In this document: positions 1 to 10,832 of the stretch, piece after piece
How positions within the stretch are numbered: position 1 is the first letter of the stretch
How the letters are laid out: every line of letters begins with the position of its first letter
The notes under the pieces: generated by a model
What the model saw: the letters and a program-made list of their open reading frames with translations, nothing else
Databases searched by the model: none
What the model was told of the DNA's origin: nothing
Translations under genes and position numbers: made by a program
Assembly (NCBI RefSeq): GCF_022829285.1
Contig: NZ_JAKSYI010000094.1
Location: 62,001 to 126,000 of the forward strand
Length of the DNA: 64,000 nucleotides
DNA from: Methylobacterium sp. J-078
Lineage (GTDB): Bacteria > Pseudomonadota > Alphaproteobacteria > Rhizobiales > Beijerinckiaceae
Reading direction: 5' to 3'

Positions 1-942
1 CCGGAGGATCTGGAAATCGCGGATCTGCCCGATCCGGTGGCCGGGCCGGGCGAAGCGCTGGTCCGCATCACGCTCGCGGCGCTCAACTTCTTCGACACCC
101 TGATCATCGCCGGGCGCTACCAGGTGAAGCCCGACCTGTCGTTCTCGCCCGGCGGCGAGGCCTGCGGCGTGATCGAGGCCCTGGGCGACGGGGCCGAGGG
201 CTTTTCGGTCGGCGACCGCGTCATCGTCCACCAAAAATTCGGCACCTGCCGCGAGCGGATCGCGGTCGCCACCCGCCATCTCACGCCCGTGCCGGCGGGC
301 GTCTCGGACGAGCAGGCGGCCGGGCTGACCATCACCTACGGCACCTCGCTCCACGCCCTTCGCGACCGCGCCCGGCTGCAGCCCGGCGAGACCCTGGCGG
401 TGCTCGGCGCCTCCGGCGGCGTCGGCCTCGCGGCGGTGGAACTCGGCGCGATCATGGGGGCCCAGGTCATCGCATGCGCGTCCTCCCCGGAAAAGCTGGC
501 GACCGCGCAGGCCCACGGCGCCACGCGCACGGTGGACTACGCCGCGGACAACCTGCGCGAGGCCCTGCGCACGCTCACCGACGGGCAGGGCGTCGACGTG
601 ATCTACGATCCCATCGGCGGCGAGTACGCCGAGCCGGCCCTGCGGTCCCTCGGCTGGAAGGGCCGCTATCTCGTCATCGGCTTCGCGGCCGGCGACATTC
701 CGCGCATCCCGCTCAACCTGGCGCTTCTCAAGGGAATCGACATCCAGGGCGTGCACTGGGGCGTGTTCGTGGATCGCGAGCCCGAGGCGCACCGGGCCAA
801 CCAGGAGCAACTGCTCGCCTGGGTGGCGGAGGGGCGCCTCACCGCGAAGGTTCACGGCGTATACCCGCTCGCCGGCTACGCGGCGGCGCTCGGCATCCTC
901 AAGCGGCGCGAGGCCGTCGGGAAGGTGCTGCTGCGGCTGTGA
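1..942 (+). CDS. NADPH:quinone oxidoreductase-like MDR family protein (5' truncated by window edge)
   Basis: Zinc-independent medium-chain dehydrogenase of the quinone oxidoreductase type, expected to move hydride from NADPH to a quinone or enal. The frame is open to base 1, and residues encoded before the GTG at 37 (PEDLEIADLP) look like normal family sequence, so the true start lies outside the window. Visible parts are the N-terminal GroES-like fold (LNFFDTLIIAGRYQ, then GDRVIVHQ) and the Rossmann motif LAVLGASGGVGLAAVELG. The cysteine ligands of structural zinc seen in alcohol dehydrogenases are absent. It ends 82 bases before the tail of the convergent kinase gene. The substrate is unknown; the family call is firm. 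Confidence 0.88.
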   Translation, partial: PEDLEIADLPDPVAGPGEALVRITLAALNFFDTLIIAGRYQVKPDLSFSPGGEACGVIEALGDGAEGFSVGDRVIVHQKFGTCRERIAVATRHLTPVPAGVSDEQAAGLTITYGTSLHALRDRARLQPGETLAVLGASGGVGLAAVELGAIMGAQVIACASSPEKLATAQAHGATRTVDYAADNLREALRTLTDGQGVDVIYDPIGGEYAEPALRSLGWKGRYLVIGFAAGDIPRIPLNLALLKGIDIQGVHWGVFVDREPEAHRANQEQLLAWVAEGRLTAKVHGVYPLAGYAAALGILKRREAVGKVLLRL

Positions 943-1024
943 ACGCCGACCCCGCGCGGGATGGTCCCCGCGCGGACCCCGGGGGCCGCCGACCCGGGAA
1001 CGCCCCGCGCTCGACGGGACGGCG

Positions 1025-2038
1025 TCAGAGCAGACCCTGCGCCTTGGCGAGGGCGACGAGATCGTGCTGCGGCCGGGCGCCGATGTGCTGGATCACCTCG
1101 GCGGCGGCCAGCGCCCCGAGTCGGGCGCTGGTCGTGTGGTCGAGGCCGCGGGCATGTCCGGCGAGGAAACCGGCCGCGAACAGGTCGCCCGCGCCGGTGG
1201 TGTCGACGAGTTCGTGCACCGGCGATGCGGAGACGGCCTGCACGTTGCCGCCCTGGATCACGAGGGCGCCATCGGCCGAGCGGGTGACGAGGCCGAGGAG
1301 GTCCTTGCCGCGGGCCGCGCTCTCGTCGCGCAGGGCCTTGATGGCGGTCTCGGCGTCGTCGGTCTCGTAGAGGCTCTGCAGTTCGGCCATGTTGGCGAAC
1401 AGGATGTCGATGCTGCCGTCGCGGATCAGGCCCAGGAACTCGTCGCGGTAGCGGCCGACGCAGAACGCGTCCGACAGGGTCAGCGCCGCGGCGTTGCCGG
1501 CCTCGTGGGCGATGGTCACGGCCTTGCGGAAGGCGTCCTTGGCGGCCGGCGGATCCCAGAGATAGCCTTCGAGATAGACCACGCGGGCGCTCGCCACGGT
1601 CGCGGCGTCGACGTCGGCCGGGGACAGGCCCTGGCAGGCGCCGAGATACGTGTTCATGGTGCGCTCGCCGTCCGGCGTGACCAGGATGAAGCAGCGGGCC
1701 GTGGCCGGGCCGTCCGTGGCGGCCGCGACCGGGAAGCGCACGCCGGTGGCCTTGAGGTCGTGCGCGAACAGGCCGCCGAGCTCGTCGTCGCGGACCTTGC
1801 CGACGAAGCCGGTCCTGGCGCCCAGCATCGCCGCGCCTACGGCCGTGTTGGCGCCCGAGCCGCCCGACACGATGGTGGCCGGTCCCATGGCGGCGAAGAG
1901 CGATTCCGCCCGTGCCTCGTCGATCAGCTGCATCGCGCCCTTGGGCACGCCCTGCGCCGCGAGGAAGTCCTCCTCGGTGCGGGCGATGAGGTCGACGATG
2001 GCGTTGCCGAGAACGAGAAGGTCGAGGGATTCGGGCAT
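1025..2038 (-). CDS. PfkB-family nucleoside/sugar kinase, adenosine kinase type
   Basis: Ribokinase-fold kinase of about 337 residues that transfers phosphate from ATP to a sugar or nucleoside hydroxyl. The N-terminus LDLLVLGNAIVDLIA, the SGGSGANTAVGAA glycine motif and the C-terminal DTTGAGDLFAAGFLAG signature, which holds the catalytic Asp and anion hole, are all present. The frame extends upstream to a GTG at 2086, but the ATG at 2038 starts directly at the conserved first strand and has GGACGG about four bases upstream, so it is preferred. Alphaproteobacterial relatives are usually called adenosine kinase; fructokinase or ribokinase activity cannot be ruled out from sequence. Confidence 0.85.
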   Translation of the reverse strand: MPESLDLLVLGNAIVDLIARTEEDFLAAQGVPKGAMQLIDEARAESLFAAMGPATIVSGGSGANTAVGAAMLGARTGFVGKVRDDELGGLFAHDLKATGVRFPVAAATDGPATARCFILVTPDGERTMNTYLGACQGLSPADVDAATVASARVVYLEGYLWDPPAAKDAFRKAVTIAHEAGNAAALTLSDAFCVGRYRDEFLGLIRDGSIDILFANMAELQSLYETDDAETAIKALRDESAARGKDLLGLVTRSADGALVIQGGNVQAVSASPVHELVDTTGAGDLFAAGFLAGHARGLDHTTSARLGALAAAEVIQHIGARPQHDLVALAKAQGLL

Positions 2039-2121
2039 CGGGCCGTCCAGTCTGGCGAAGGAGAAATCTGCGCCGGGCTGTGGCACCGCCCCCGTCGGGG
2101 GTCAAGCGAGCCCTGGAGCGA

Positions 2122-2454
2122 TCATCGCTCCTGCAGGGTCTTCACCTCACACTGCGCGTAGTCGCTGCTCGCCTTCACGTAGGCGTTCAGCGCCTTGACG
2201 TAGGCGTCCGCCAGCGGGCGGAACGCGGCGGCCTTCTCGTTGTAGGTCTTGATCGCGTCGTTGTAGCTGTAGGCCTCCCAGCCCGGACAGCCGCCCTTGG
2301 CGTCGAGGCAGGGCGGCTTGGCGGGGAGCGGCGGCTTCGCCGGACGGTCTGCGACCGGCGGCGGTTCGGGCAGGGTGCAGGCGGCCCGTGCCGTGCCGGC
2401 CGAGACCAGAGCGCCGAGGCCGAGGGCTGCCGTCGTTGAGATCCGTGTCCGCAT
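2122..2454 (-). CDS. small secreted protein of unknown function
   Basis: A 110-residue protein with a clear Sec signal peptide (MRTRISTTAALGLGALVSAG, cleavage likely after TARA). A short Pro-rich stretch with CLDAKGGCPGW follows, then a helical tail rich in Ala, Tyr and Lys. Four cysteines in the mature part could form disulfides in the periplasm. I recognise no domain. It is on the same strand as msrQ upstream (gap 77 bases) and the kinase downstream, so it may share a transcript with either. Function not assigned. Confidence 0.7.
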   Translation of the reverse strand: MRTRISTTAALGLGALVSAGTARAACTLPEPPPVADRPAKPPLPAKPPCLDAKGGCPGWEAYSYNDAIKTYNEKAAAFRPLADAYVKALNAYVKASSDYAQCEVKTLQER

Positions 2455-2531
2455 GCGGGCTTTCCCCTCCGTGACGCCGGCCGCTTCATGCGCGTGCCGG
2501 CCACCCGGAGCAAGTCCCGGAGCTCAGGCTC

Positions 2532-3446
2532 TCAGCGCGCGGCCACGGCCTCCCGCGTCGGCGCCGGGGTCTGACGCGGGGCGGGAGCGGGTTTCGCCTT
2601 GCCGCGCCCGCTCTTGTCCATCCGGGCCCGTACGGCGTTGAGGATCGGCACGGCGAGGCCGAGGGCCAGCACCCACCAGGCCGGTCGGACGGTGTCCGGA
2701 ACGTCGAGGTTGGCCGACAGGACGAGGCTCGCCGGGATGCCGCTGGCGACGCCGTACCAGGCCGCTTCGAGCAGCGCCGTCACGAGGGCGGCGGCGACCG
2801 CGAGGCCCAGGAGGGTCAGCGGATTGGTCGGCCACCCGAGGCGCTGCATCACGCGGTGGCCCATGAGCAGCAGGAAGGCACCGGTCCAGAAGACCGGGTC
2901 GGACACGTCGATCTTGGCCTGCAGGTAATAGTGGATCAGCCCGAGGATCGCGATGACGTAGACGGTCTTGTGCAGGCGCGGCCAGGCCTTGCCGAGGCGC
3001 CGGATCATCCCGTCCGTGGAGGTAACGCCGAGGACCACGAGGCCGAGCAGCGCCACGAAACCGATGGTCAGGTAGATCCGCGACAGGATCTCGGTGACCA
3101 CCTTGGTCAGCACGAAGTTCTGATCGACGACGTAGAGCATCAGGTGGATCAGCCCGTAGGCCAGCACGGTCAGGCCGAGCATGCGGCGCACCAGGATGAG
3201 TTTCGGCGCGTGGGCGATGCGCCGTAGGGGCGTCACCGCCAGCGACAGCATCAGGAACCGCACCGCCCATTCGCCGGTGCCGTGCAGCAGCGCGGTGATC
3301 GGCTTCGCCCCGAGGGCATCGGCCGCGTAGGCGCCGGCCAGCCACAGGCCCGGAGCCAGGGCGAACAGGAAGGTCGCGAGCTTCAGGCCGGAGACGCGTC
3401 CGGCGCGGTCGCGCCAGGGTGCGGAGAAGGCGGGCAGGGCTGGCAT
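2532..3446 (-). CDS. msrQ: MsrQ, haem-binding membrane subunit of methionine sulfoxide reductase
   Basis: Inner-membrane b-type cytochrome of the ferric-reductase-like (YedZ) family. In known systems it passes electrons from the respiratory chain to the periplasmic molybdoenzyme MsrP, which repairs oxidised methionine. The protein shows several hydrophobic helices, for example ATFLFALAPGLWLAGAYA and LTVLAYGLIHLMLYVV. Conserved histidines that could ligate haem lie in LLHGTGEW, GLIHLMLY and RLHKTVYV. The frame runs upstream to 3560, but the ATG at 3446 begins just before the conserved region and removes a basic Pro-rich stretch that looks untranslated. The C-terminus adds a Lys/Arg/Pro-rich tail. 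No msrP lies beside it in this window. Confidence 0.88.
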   Translation of the reverse strand: MPALPAFSAPWRDRAGRVSGLKLATFLFALAPGLWLAGAYAADALGAKPITALLHGTGEWAVRFLMLSLAVTPLRRIAHAPKLILVRRMLGLTVLAYGLIHLMLYVVDQNFVLTKVVTEILSRIYLTIGFVALLGLVVLGVTSTDGMIRRLGKAWPRLHKTVYVIAILGLIHYYLQAKIDVSDPVFWTGAFLLLMGHRVMQRLGWPTNPLTLLGLAVAAALVTALLEAAWYGVASGIPASLVLSANLDVPDTVRPAWWVLALGLAVPILNAVRARMDKSGRGKAKPAPAPRQTPAPTREAVAAR

Positions 3447-3484
3447 GGTGATCCGGGATCGTTGGGCGTTTGGTCGAAAGATAG

Positions 3485-6154
<2,670 letters not shown>

Positions 6155-6244
6155 GCCGGGAATCGCGGGCGCCTAGACTCGGCGGGGCCCGCCCCCGCGG
6201 GCGTCTGGCCGCGCCCGGCCGGCACAGGATTCCCCGGCCACCGC

Positions 6245-7117
6245 ATGACCGTCATCGCCCTCGATTTCGAGACCGCCAACGAGCGGCGCGACAGCGCCTG
6301 TGCGGTCGGCCTCGCCTGGATCGCCGGCGGCCGGGTGGTCCGACGCGAATCCCGCCTGATCCGCCCGCCGGATCTGCGCTTCTCGCCCGGCAACATCCGC
6401 GTCCACGGCATTCTCCCGGCCGACGTCCGCGACAAGCCCGATTTCCCCACCGTGATTGCGGAATTCCTGCCCGATCTCACCTCGGGGCTGATCCTCGCCC
6501 ACAATGCCGGCTTCGACCTCGGCGTGCTGCGCGCCTCCCTGGCGGCCTACGGGGTCCGGCCTCCGGCCTTCTCCTACCTCTGTACGGTGCAGATCGCCCG
6601 GCGGGTGTTCCCGGCCGAGGAGGGCTGCGGCCTCGGCAAGGTCGCGGCGCGCCTCGGTATCCGGTTCGCCCACCACGATGCCGGCGAGGATGCTTATGCC
6701 TGCGCGGAGATCGCGCTGGCCGCCGCGAGGGAGACGGGCGCGCCGGACGTGCCCGCCCTGTCGCGGACGCTTCGCCTGCCGATCACCACGGTTCCGGCGG
6801 GGCCCGACCGTACGCCGCCGCAGGGCCGGCCGGTCTCCTCGACGGAGCGAGCCCGCGTCACAGTGAGCACGCGTCCCACGGCCTCGGCGGGCCTCCATTT
6901 CGCGGTGCGCGGCAGCAGCGGCAACCGCTACGCCGTGACTCTGGAGTATCGCAGCAACGGGCCGCACCTGCGCTGCACCTGCATGGCCGGACGCTACGGC
7001 ACCCGGTGCCGCCACGTGACGGCGCTGCTCGATGGCGACATCACCGACCTCCTGTCGAGCAACCACGCCGACGTCGAGGTGCTGCGCCTGCGGATGAGCG
7101 CCACTGAGGTCGGGTGA
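6245..7117 (+). CDS. DnaQ-like 3'-5' exonuclease with C-terminal SWIM-type zinc finger
   Basis: 290 residues. The N-terminal half is a DEDDh exonuclease: VIALDFETAN supplies Asp7 and Glu9, LILAHNAGFD supplies Asp91, and HHDAGEDA fits HxAxxDA with His144 and Asp149. All four acidic ligands and the catalytic histidine are present, so activity is expected. After a Pro/Arg-rich linker (about 185-212), a small domain carries C243-T-C245, eight residues, then C254-R-H256. This is the CxCx(n)CxH pattern of SWIM fingers, which bind nucleic acid or protein. It follows ligA by 90 bases on the same strand and could be cotranscribed. A role in trimming DNA or RNA ends is an inference; the substrate is unknown. 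Confidence 0.82.
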   Translation: MTVIALDFETANERRDSACAVGLAWIAGGRVVRRESRLIRPPDLRFSPGNIRVHGILPADVRDKPDFPTVIAEFLPDLTSGLILAHNAGFDLGVLRASLAAYGVRPPAFSYLCTVQIARRVFPAEEGCGLGKVAARLGIRFAHHDAGEDAYACAEIALAAARETGAPDVPALSRTLRLPITTVPAGPDRTPPQGRPVSSTERARVTVSTRPTASAGLHFAVRGSSGNRYAVTLEYRSNGPHLRCTCMAGRYGTRCRHVTALLDGDITDLLSSNHADVEVLRLRMSATEVG

Positions 7118-7126
7118 GCCGAACCC

Positions 7127-7573
7127 TCAGCGCCGGATGAGGATGACGCCGCCGATCAGGAGCGCCACGCCGATCAGCCGCGGCCCGTCGACGGCGCGCT
7201 GGGCGAGGCCGAGCCAGCCGAAATGGTCGAAGGCCACCGAGGCGAGCATCTGCCCGGTGACGAGGAGCGCCAGGAAGGTCGCCGCCCCGAGCTCCGGCAC
7301 GAGAATCGTGGCCAGCGCGATGAAGACCGCGCCGAAGAACCCCCCGCTCCAGGCCCACCAGGGAATGCGCGCGGTCAGGCTCGCAGCCGGCAACGGATCG
7401 CGCAAGGCCAGGGCCAGCACCACCATGGACAGGAGACCGACGAAGTAGCTCGCGAAGCCCGCCCAGGCGGAGGAGTTCAGGGCGATCCGCAAATTCGCGA
7501 TCAGGGCCTGCTGAACCACGATGCTGGCCCCCGCCATGACGGAGAGGGCCACGGGAAGCAGGAGGTTGAGCAT
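7127..7573 (-). CDS. DMT-superfamily small membrane transporter (DUF606/YdcZ type)
   Basis: 148-residue hydrophobic protein with about five membrane helices: LLLPVALSVMAGASIVVQQ, GFASYFVGLLSMVVLALAL, WAWSGGFFGAVFIALATIL, TFLALLVTGQMLASVAF and LIGVALLIGGVILIRR. The repeated small-residue pattern and length fit the DUF606 half-size branch of the drug/metabolite transporter superfamily, which probably functions as a dimer. The frame extends to 7675, but the ATG at 7573 opens at the first helix. It is divergent from the LysR-type HTH gene, and a palindrome lies between them, so local regulation is plausible. Substrate unknown. Confidence 0.78.
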   Translation of the reverse strand: MLNLLLPVALSVMAGASIVVQQALIANLRIALNSSAWAGFASYFVGLLSMVVLALALRDPLPAASLTARIPWWAWSGGFFGAVFIALATILVPELGAATFLALLVTGQMLASVAFDHFGWLGLAQRAVDGPRLIGVALLIGGVILIRR

Positions 7574-7626
7574 GGGTATGAGACCTGTGTGAAGGCGGGC
7601 GCCTTGACAACCATCCGGCGGCCATG

Positions 7627-7640
7627 CCGTCAAATGACGG
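7627..7640. promoter_or_regulatory. palindrome in the DMT/LysR divergent intergenic region
   Basis: CCGTCA-AA-TGACGG is a perfect inverted repeat with 6-base arms, 28 bases upstream of the HTH gene start and about 53 bases upstream of the transporter start. A TTGACA hexamer on the plus strand at 7604-7609 could be a -35 element for the HTH gene. Its position suggests an operator for the adjacent HTH protein, but this rests on symmetry alone. Confidence 0.35.
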
Positions 7641-7667
7641 ATCGGTTCGTTTCGATGCGAGAAAGGC

Positions 7668-7991
7668 ATGATCAACCCCGCGCATCTCGATCTCTTCCGC
7701 GCGGTGATGCGTCACGGCGGGATGACCCGGGCCGCCGAAGCCCTGGGGATCGGCCAGCCGCATGTCAGCCGGGCGATGGCCCAGCTCGAGGCGGAGACCG
7801 GCCTGCCGATCGTGCTGCGCCCGTTCCGGCCGGCCCTGCCGATCGAGACCCGGCTGATCCGCCCGGCGGCCCGCCCACCGGGGCGCCTTGTGGAGCGCCT
7901 GGTCGATTTCCTCCGGCTGGAACGCGACGCGCTGGCATCGCGCCGCACCGATGACGCGGCGGGATCGGATCGGACGGCCGTGCCCGAATAG
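7668..7991 (+). CDS. truncated LysR-type HTH protein lacking the effector domain
   Basis: 107 residues. The first 60 are a typical LysR winged HTH (LDLFRAVMRHGGMTRAAEAL, then GIGQPHVSRAMAQLEAETGL). The sequence after GLPIVLRP loses the usual wing and linker pattern and becomes Arg/Pro-rich (RLIRPAARPPGRLVERL). The frame stops after a short helix, so the roughly 200-residue ligand-binding domain is missing. No remnant of it is visible in the 182 bases before the next gene. It may be a decayed regulator that still binds DNA, or a small stand-alone HTH. The divergent transporter is the likely former or present target. Confidence 0.6.
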   Translation: MINPAHLDLFRAVMRHGGMTRAAEALGIGQPHVSRAMAQLEAETGLPIVLRPFRPALPIETRLIRPAARPPGRLVERLVDFLRLERDALASRRTDDAAGSDRTAVPE

Positions 7992-8173
7992 GCAACGAAC
8001 CCGCGGGTCTGGACGGCCCTCGTCCGGTACGGTGTCAAGGACATGCGCCGCGACTCCGTTCCCGACCTCCGGATTGGGGGCCGAAGGGACGCCACCATCG
8101 AGGTCCCGTCCCGCGCCATCGGCGGTTTGGCGTGGGGTTGGGGGATGAGAGGGGCCCCCGGCGGGATCGAGGA

Positions 8174-9166
8174 TCACCCGACCTTGTCCAGGATCCTTCC
8201 AATCGTGACGTAGAAGCTGCGACGAAGGATGACGGAGCGGCGCACGGCCGCGTTCGGACTCGTGATCTGTCCGCCGTAGAGCCGGTGGATAATCTCGTCG
8301 ATATCCGCCGCATCGGCCAAGGCGTTGAAGGGCTTGTAGTCGCGCCAGTACCAAGCCGTCGCTTTGATGTTGACCTCGATGTCGCTCAGGATCAGATCGG
8401 GCGTGGTAACGAGCCGGTTGTCCCCGAAGATGCTCCGACTGCAGGCGGCGTAGGTCGCTTCCCATGTCAACTGGTGCATGCCGCGGCCGTAATAGGGCGT
8501 ATAAGCCTTTCCCTGCCCCTTTCCGTACTCGCTGAACGTCCGGAAGTAGTCGGTCTCGATGACCGATTGCGAGAGGAACGCGACCTCGCGCAGGCGCGTA
8601 TTCGCGTCCGCGAGCAGCATGGCCCGGTTGAGCGCGTCCGCCACGACGTCGAGATCGAGCTTGGATCGGATGGGGATCCCGCCGCAGCCGTCCATGATTC
8701 CCTGCAGGATCGACTTGTCGAGCGGGACGAAGCTGCCCGTGCGCGCTGCCGGGCTCCGGTTTGGGGTGGCGGCATCCCGCTGCTCGTCACGAAGGAAGGA
8801 GCCGAAGACATAGCCGTCCGCGGCTCCATCGCCTTCCTGGTCGATCAGGGTCCAGGCCCCGTCCTGCTTGAGGATATGGACGCGGGTTCCGAGGGTGAGC
8901 GTGCGGATCGCCGGGAACTCAATACCGGGCCCGGCCCGGAGCTTGAGCCCGTCGCGGGCGATCACGATTCGAATGGCCGCGGCGGCCGGCGCCGCGAAAG
9001 AAATTGCACCGCCCGAATCCGGTGACGCACTGGTACTCAGAGCGAGATCGTCAGGCGTGATGTGGTCGGCATCGCCCCCGGGAATGGGATCGACGGCGCC
9101 TTCGGCCCCCGCCACGGCCGCAGGCTCCGGCGGTTGCTGGGGGGGTGTCCTCGGGTTGCGGGCCAT
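8174..9166 (-). CDS. SH3b plus GH19-like lysozyme/chitinase domain protein
   Basis: 330 residues. A disordered Pro/Ala/Gly N-terminus of about 60 residues is followed by a bacterial SH3 domain (GLKLRAGPGIEFPAIRTLTL, then GTRVHIL). The C-terminal domain resembles the lysozyme-like GH19 fold: FLSQSVIETDYFRTFSEYG holds the probable catalytic Glu, and YYGRGMHQLTWEATY matches the substrate-cleft motif of GH19 and phage endolysins. It probably cuts peptidoglycan. No signal peptide is seen, so export would need a holin-like or contractile system, or the protein acts after lysis. No phage structural gene flanks it. It is divergent from the membrane-protein gene at 9450 across an AT-rich spacer. Confidence 0.75.
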   Translation of the reverse strand: MARNPRTPPQQPPEPAAVAGAEGAVDPIPGGDADHITPDDLALSTSASPDSGGAISFAAPAAAAIRIVIARDGLKLRAGPGIEFPAIRTLTLGTRVHILKQDGAWTLIDQEGDGAADGYVFGSFLRDEQRDAATPNRSPAARTGSFVPLDKSILQGIMDGCGGIPIRSKLDLDVVADALNRAMLLADANTRLREVAFLSQSVIETDYFRTFSEYGKGQGKAYTPYYGRGMHQLTWEATYAACSRSIFGDNRLVTTPDLILSDIEVNIKATAWYWRDYKPFNALADAADIDEIIHRLYGGQITSPNAAVRRSVILRRSFYVTIGRILDKVG

Positions 9167-9449
9167 CGCGTCGCCTTCCCTGCGGCAAGGTACTCGCCGA
9201 ATCTTCGCACTGACGGATCACCTCTCGTAATGCAACAAGGCGGCGCTGTCGATGAGACAGTTCAGTGTTCAGCCTTGATTTTGCGAATGAATATTGTAGA
9301 AAATGATTATCTGGTGCGAAAGAGGACGAATTCTGTTCGCGTTGAAATCATTTTTGTATTAGAGATTTTTTACGCGGTCTCATGTAAATAGAATATCGAA
9401 ACGTCATGAATTGAAGCGTCAACGTGAGTCACGAACAGAGGTGATTTTC
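9167..9449. other. AT-rich divergent intergenic region
   Basis: About 280 bases between two divergent genes. From about 9270 to 9445 the base composition swings to clearly AT-rich (for example the run around 9350-9375), in contrast to the GC-rich genes on either side. It should hold promoters for both genes. The plus-strand gene has a strong Shine-Dalgarno, AGAGGTG, six bases before its ATG at 9450. No RNA gene or repeat is recognised. Confidence 0.5.
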
Positions 9450-10820
9450 ATGGATGCGTCTGACGAACGCGATGGACCTCGGCCAACGTTACTCACGAAG
9501 ACCACGAGCGGCGCCGACGGCGCTGTTCAGCGGGTCGAGGGCGCACATGCGCCGGGCGGAGCCGTTCCGCCGGCGGGGCATCCGCCCGACTTTCACCGCC
9601 TCGTCTTCCAGCAGGAATTGAACGAGGTCTACCTGCTGCTGGATTTCGTGTCCGGCCGTCCCGACAAGCATTTTGCCGACCTCAACGGCAAGATCGCCGA
9701 TCCCGCCCATGACGGCGCATCGATGACCACGAGCGAGGTCATTCAGCGGGTTTCGAGCCTGCGCTACCCGCCCGACAAGCCGGAACGCGAGAATGCCCAG
9801 GACGCGGCCTTCCTGCTCCTGGTCAAGGATGCGCTCAACGTCCTCGCCTACCCAGCGCGCGGCATGACGATCGCCTACACGACGATGTTCATGGAGGACC
9901 CGTCGGAGGTAGCGACGAACCGGGTCGAGGCGGCGCGCACCGCCTATCCGTCCCTCTACGCGAGCGCGACGGCCTTCCGCAAAATCAAGGACCGGCTGGC
10001 TTGGCTGGGCCTGATCGTGACCGTGCTGTCGGCGATCCTCCTCTGGCAGGTCACCTACGGGGCGCAGCTCGCCGCACGCTTCGACGAGGCCAAGCGAAAC
10101 GATACGCTGACCGCTGCGAAGGTGCACGAGGAGCTCAACAAGCAGAGATCCGCCCGGAAGGACACCCCGTACGATCTTCAGCGGGTCTGCAACCTGCGAT
10201 CGGACAGGAAGGACACGTCCGACGACGAGCGGGACTCGACGATCCAGCAATTGTGCGGCGAGTACGCCTATCGCCATGCGCAGCTCTGCGTCGCGGTCGC
10301 CGATGTCGGGCAGTACAGTCAGTACTGGCTCTTCCGCGTCGCGACGGCTCTGCTGCCGATGCACGATCCGGAGCCGGCCCTGAGCTGCGGGGCCGGGGTG
10401 GACGACAGCCCCGACCCCGGCAAACGGGGCCGCCAGGAAGACGCGCAGTCGATCGCCGGCGTCCTGACGATGATGTCCAACTACCTCCTTCCGATCCTGT
10501 TCGGCCTCGTCGGCACGTTGGCCGCCCTCGTGCGCGGCGTGCAGGACAAGGTGACGGACAGCTTGCTCTCGCCGCGCGACCGCACGCTCGCCTTCATCCG
10601 GCTTCCCCTCGGCATGGTGGCCGGCGTCTGCGTCGGTCTGTTCCTGAGCCCGGAGAACGTCGCCGCGCGGACGGCGGGCGGGATCGGCAGCTTCACGATT
10701 TCCGCCTCCGGCATCGCCTTTCTCGCCGGCTATGGAGCCGAGGCGTTCTTCCGGGCCCTCGACGGCCTGCTAGGACGGGTCTTCAGCTTCGGCGGCTCGC
10801 AGAGCGCCGCGCAGAAGTGA
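9450..10820 (+). CDS. membrane protein of unknown function
   Basis: 456 residues, not recognised. The start is ATG 9450 because AGAGGTG precedes it at ideal spacing; a TTG at 9411 has no such site. The N-terminal 170 residues are soluble and polar. A first membrane helix (LAWLGLIVTVLSAILLW) leads into a loop of about 140 residues with four cysteines (VCNLRS, QLCGEYAY, LCVAVAD, LSCGAGVD) that is probably extracytoplasmic. Helices near NYLLPILFGLVGTLAALV, LPLGMVAGVCVGLFL and ISASGIAFLAGYGAEAFF close the protein. The layout recalls surface or sensory membrane proteins, but no family is claimed. It is tail to tail with queC, 12 bases apart. Confidence 0.7.
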   Translation: MDASDERDGPRPTLLTKTTSGADGAVQRVEGAHAPGGAVPPAGHPPDFHRLVFQQELNEVYLLLDFVSGRPDKHFADLNGKIADPAHDGASMTTSEVIQRVSSLRYPPDKPERENAQDAAFLLLVKDALNVLAYPARGMTIAYTTMFMEDPSEVATNRVEAARTAYPSLYASATAFRKIKDRLAWLGLIVTVLSAILLWQVTYGAQLAARFDEAKRNDTLTAAKVHEELNKQRSARKDTPYDLQRVCNLRSDRKDTSDDERDSTIQQLCGEYAYRHAQLCVAVADVGQYSQYWLFRVATALLPMHDPEPALSCGAGVDDSPDPGKRGRQEDAQSIAGVLTMMSNYLLPILFGLVGTLAALVRGVQDKVTDSLLSPRDRTLAFIRLPLGMVAGVCVGLFLSPENVAARTAGGIGSFTISASGIAFLAGYGAEAFFRALDGLLGRVFSFGGSQSAAQK

Positions 10821-10832
10821 ATCGCCGCCCCG

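Noticed and set aside
951..977. Terminator between the first two convergent genes
   Set aside because: The GC runs are self-complementary by composition; no clear stem-loop with T-run could be defined.
9299..9313. Fur-box-like GAAAATGATTATC in the AT-rich spacer
   Set aside because: Only one half resembles the consensus, the palindrome is absent, and such matches are expected by chance in AT-rich DNA.
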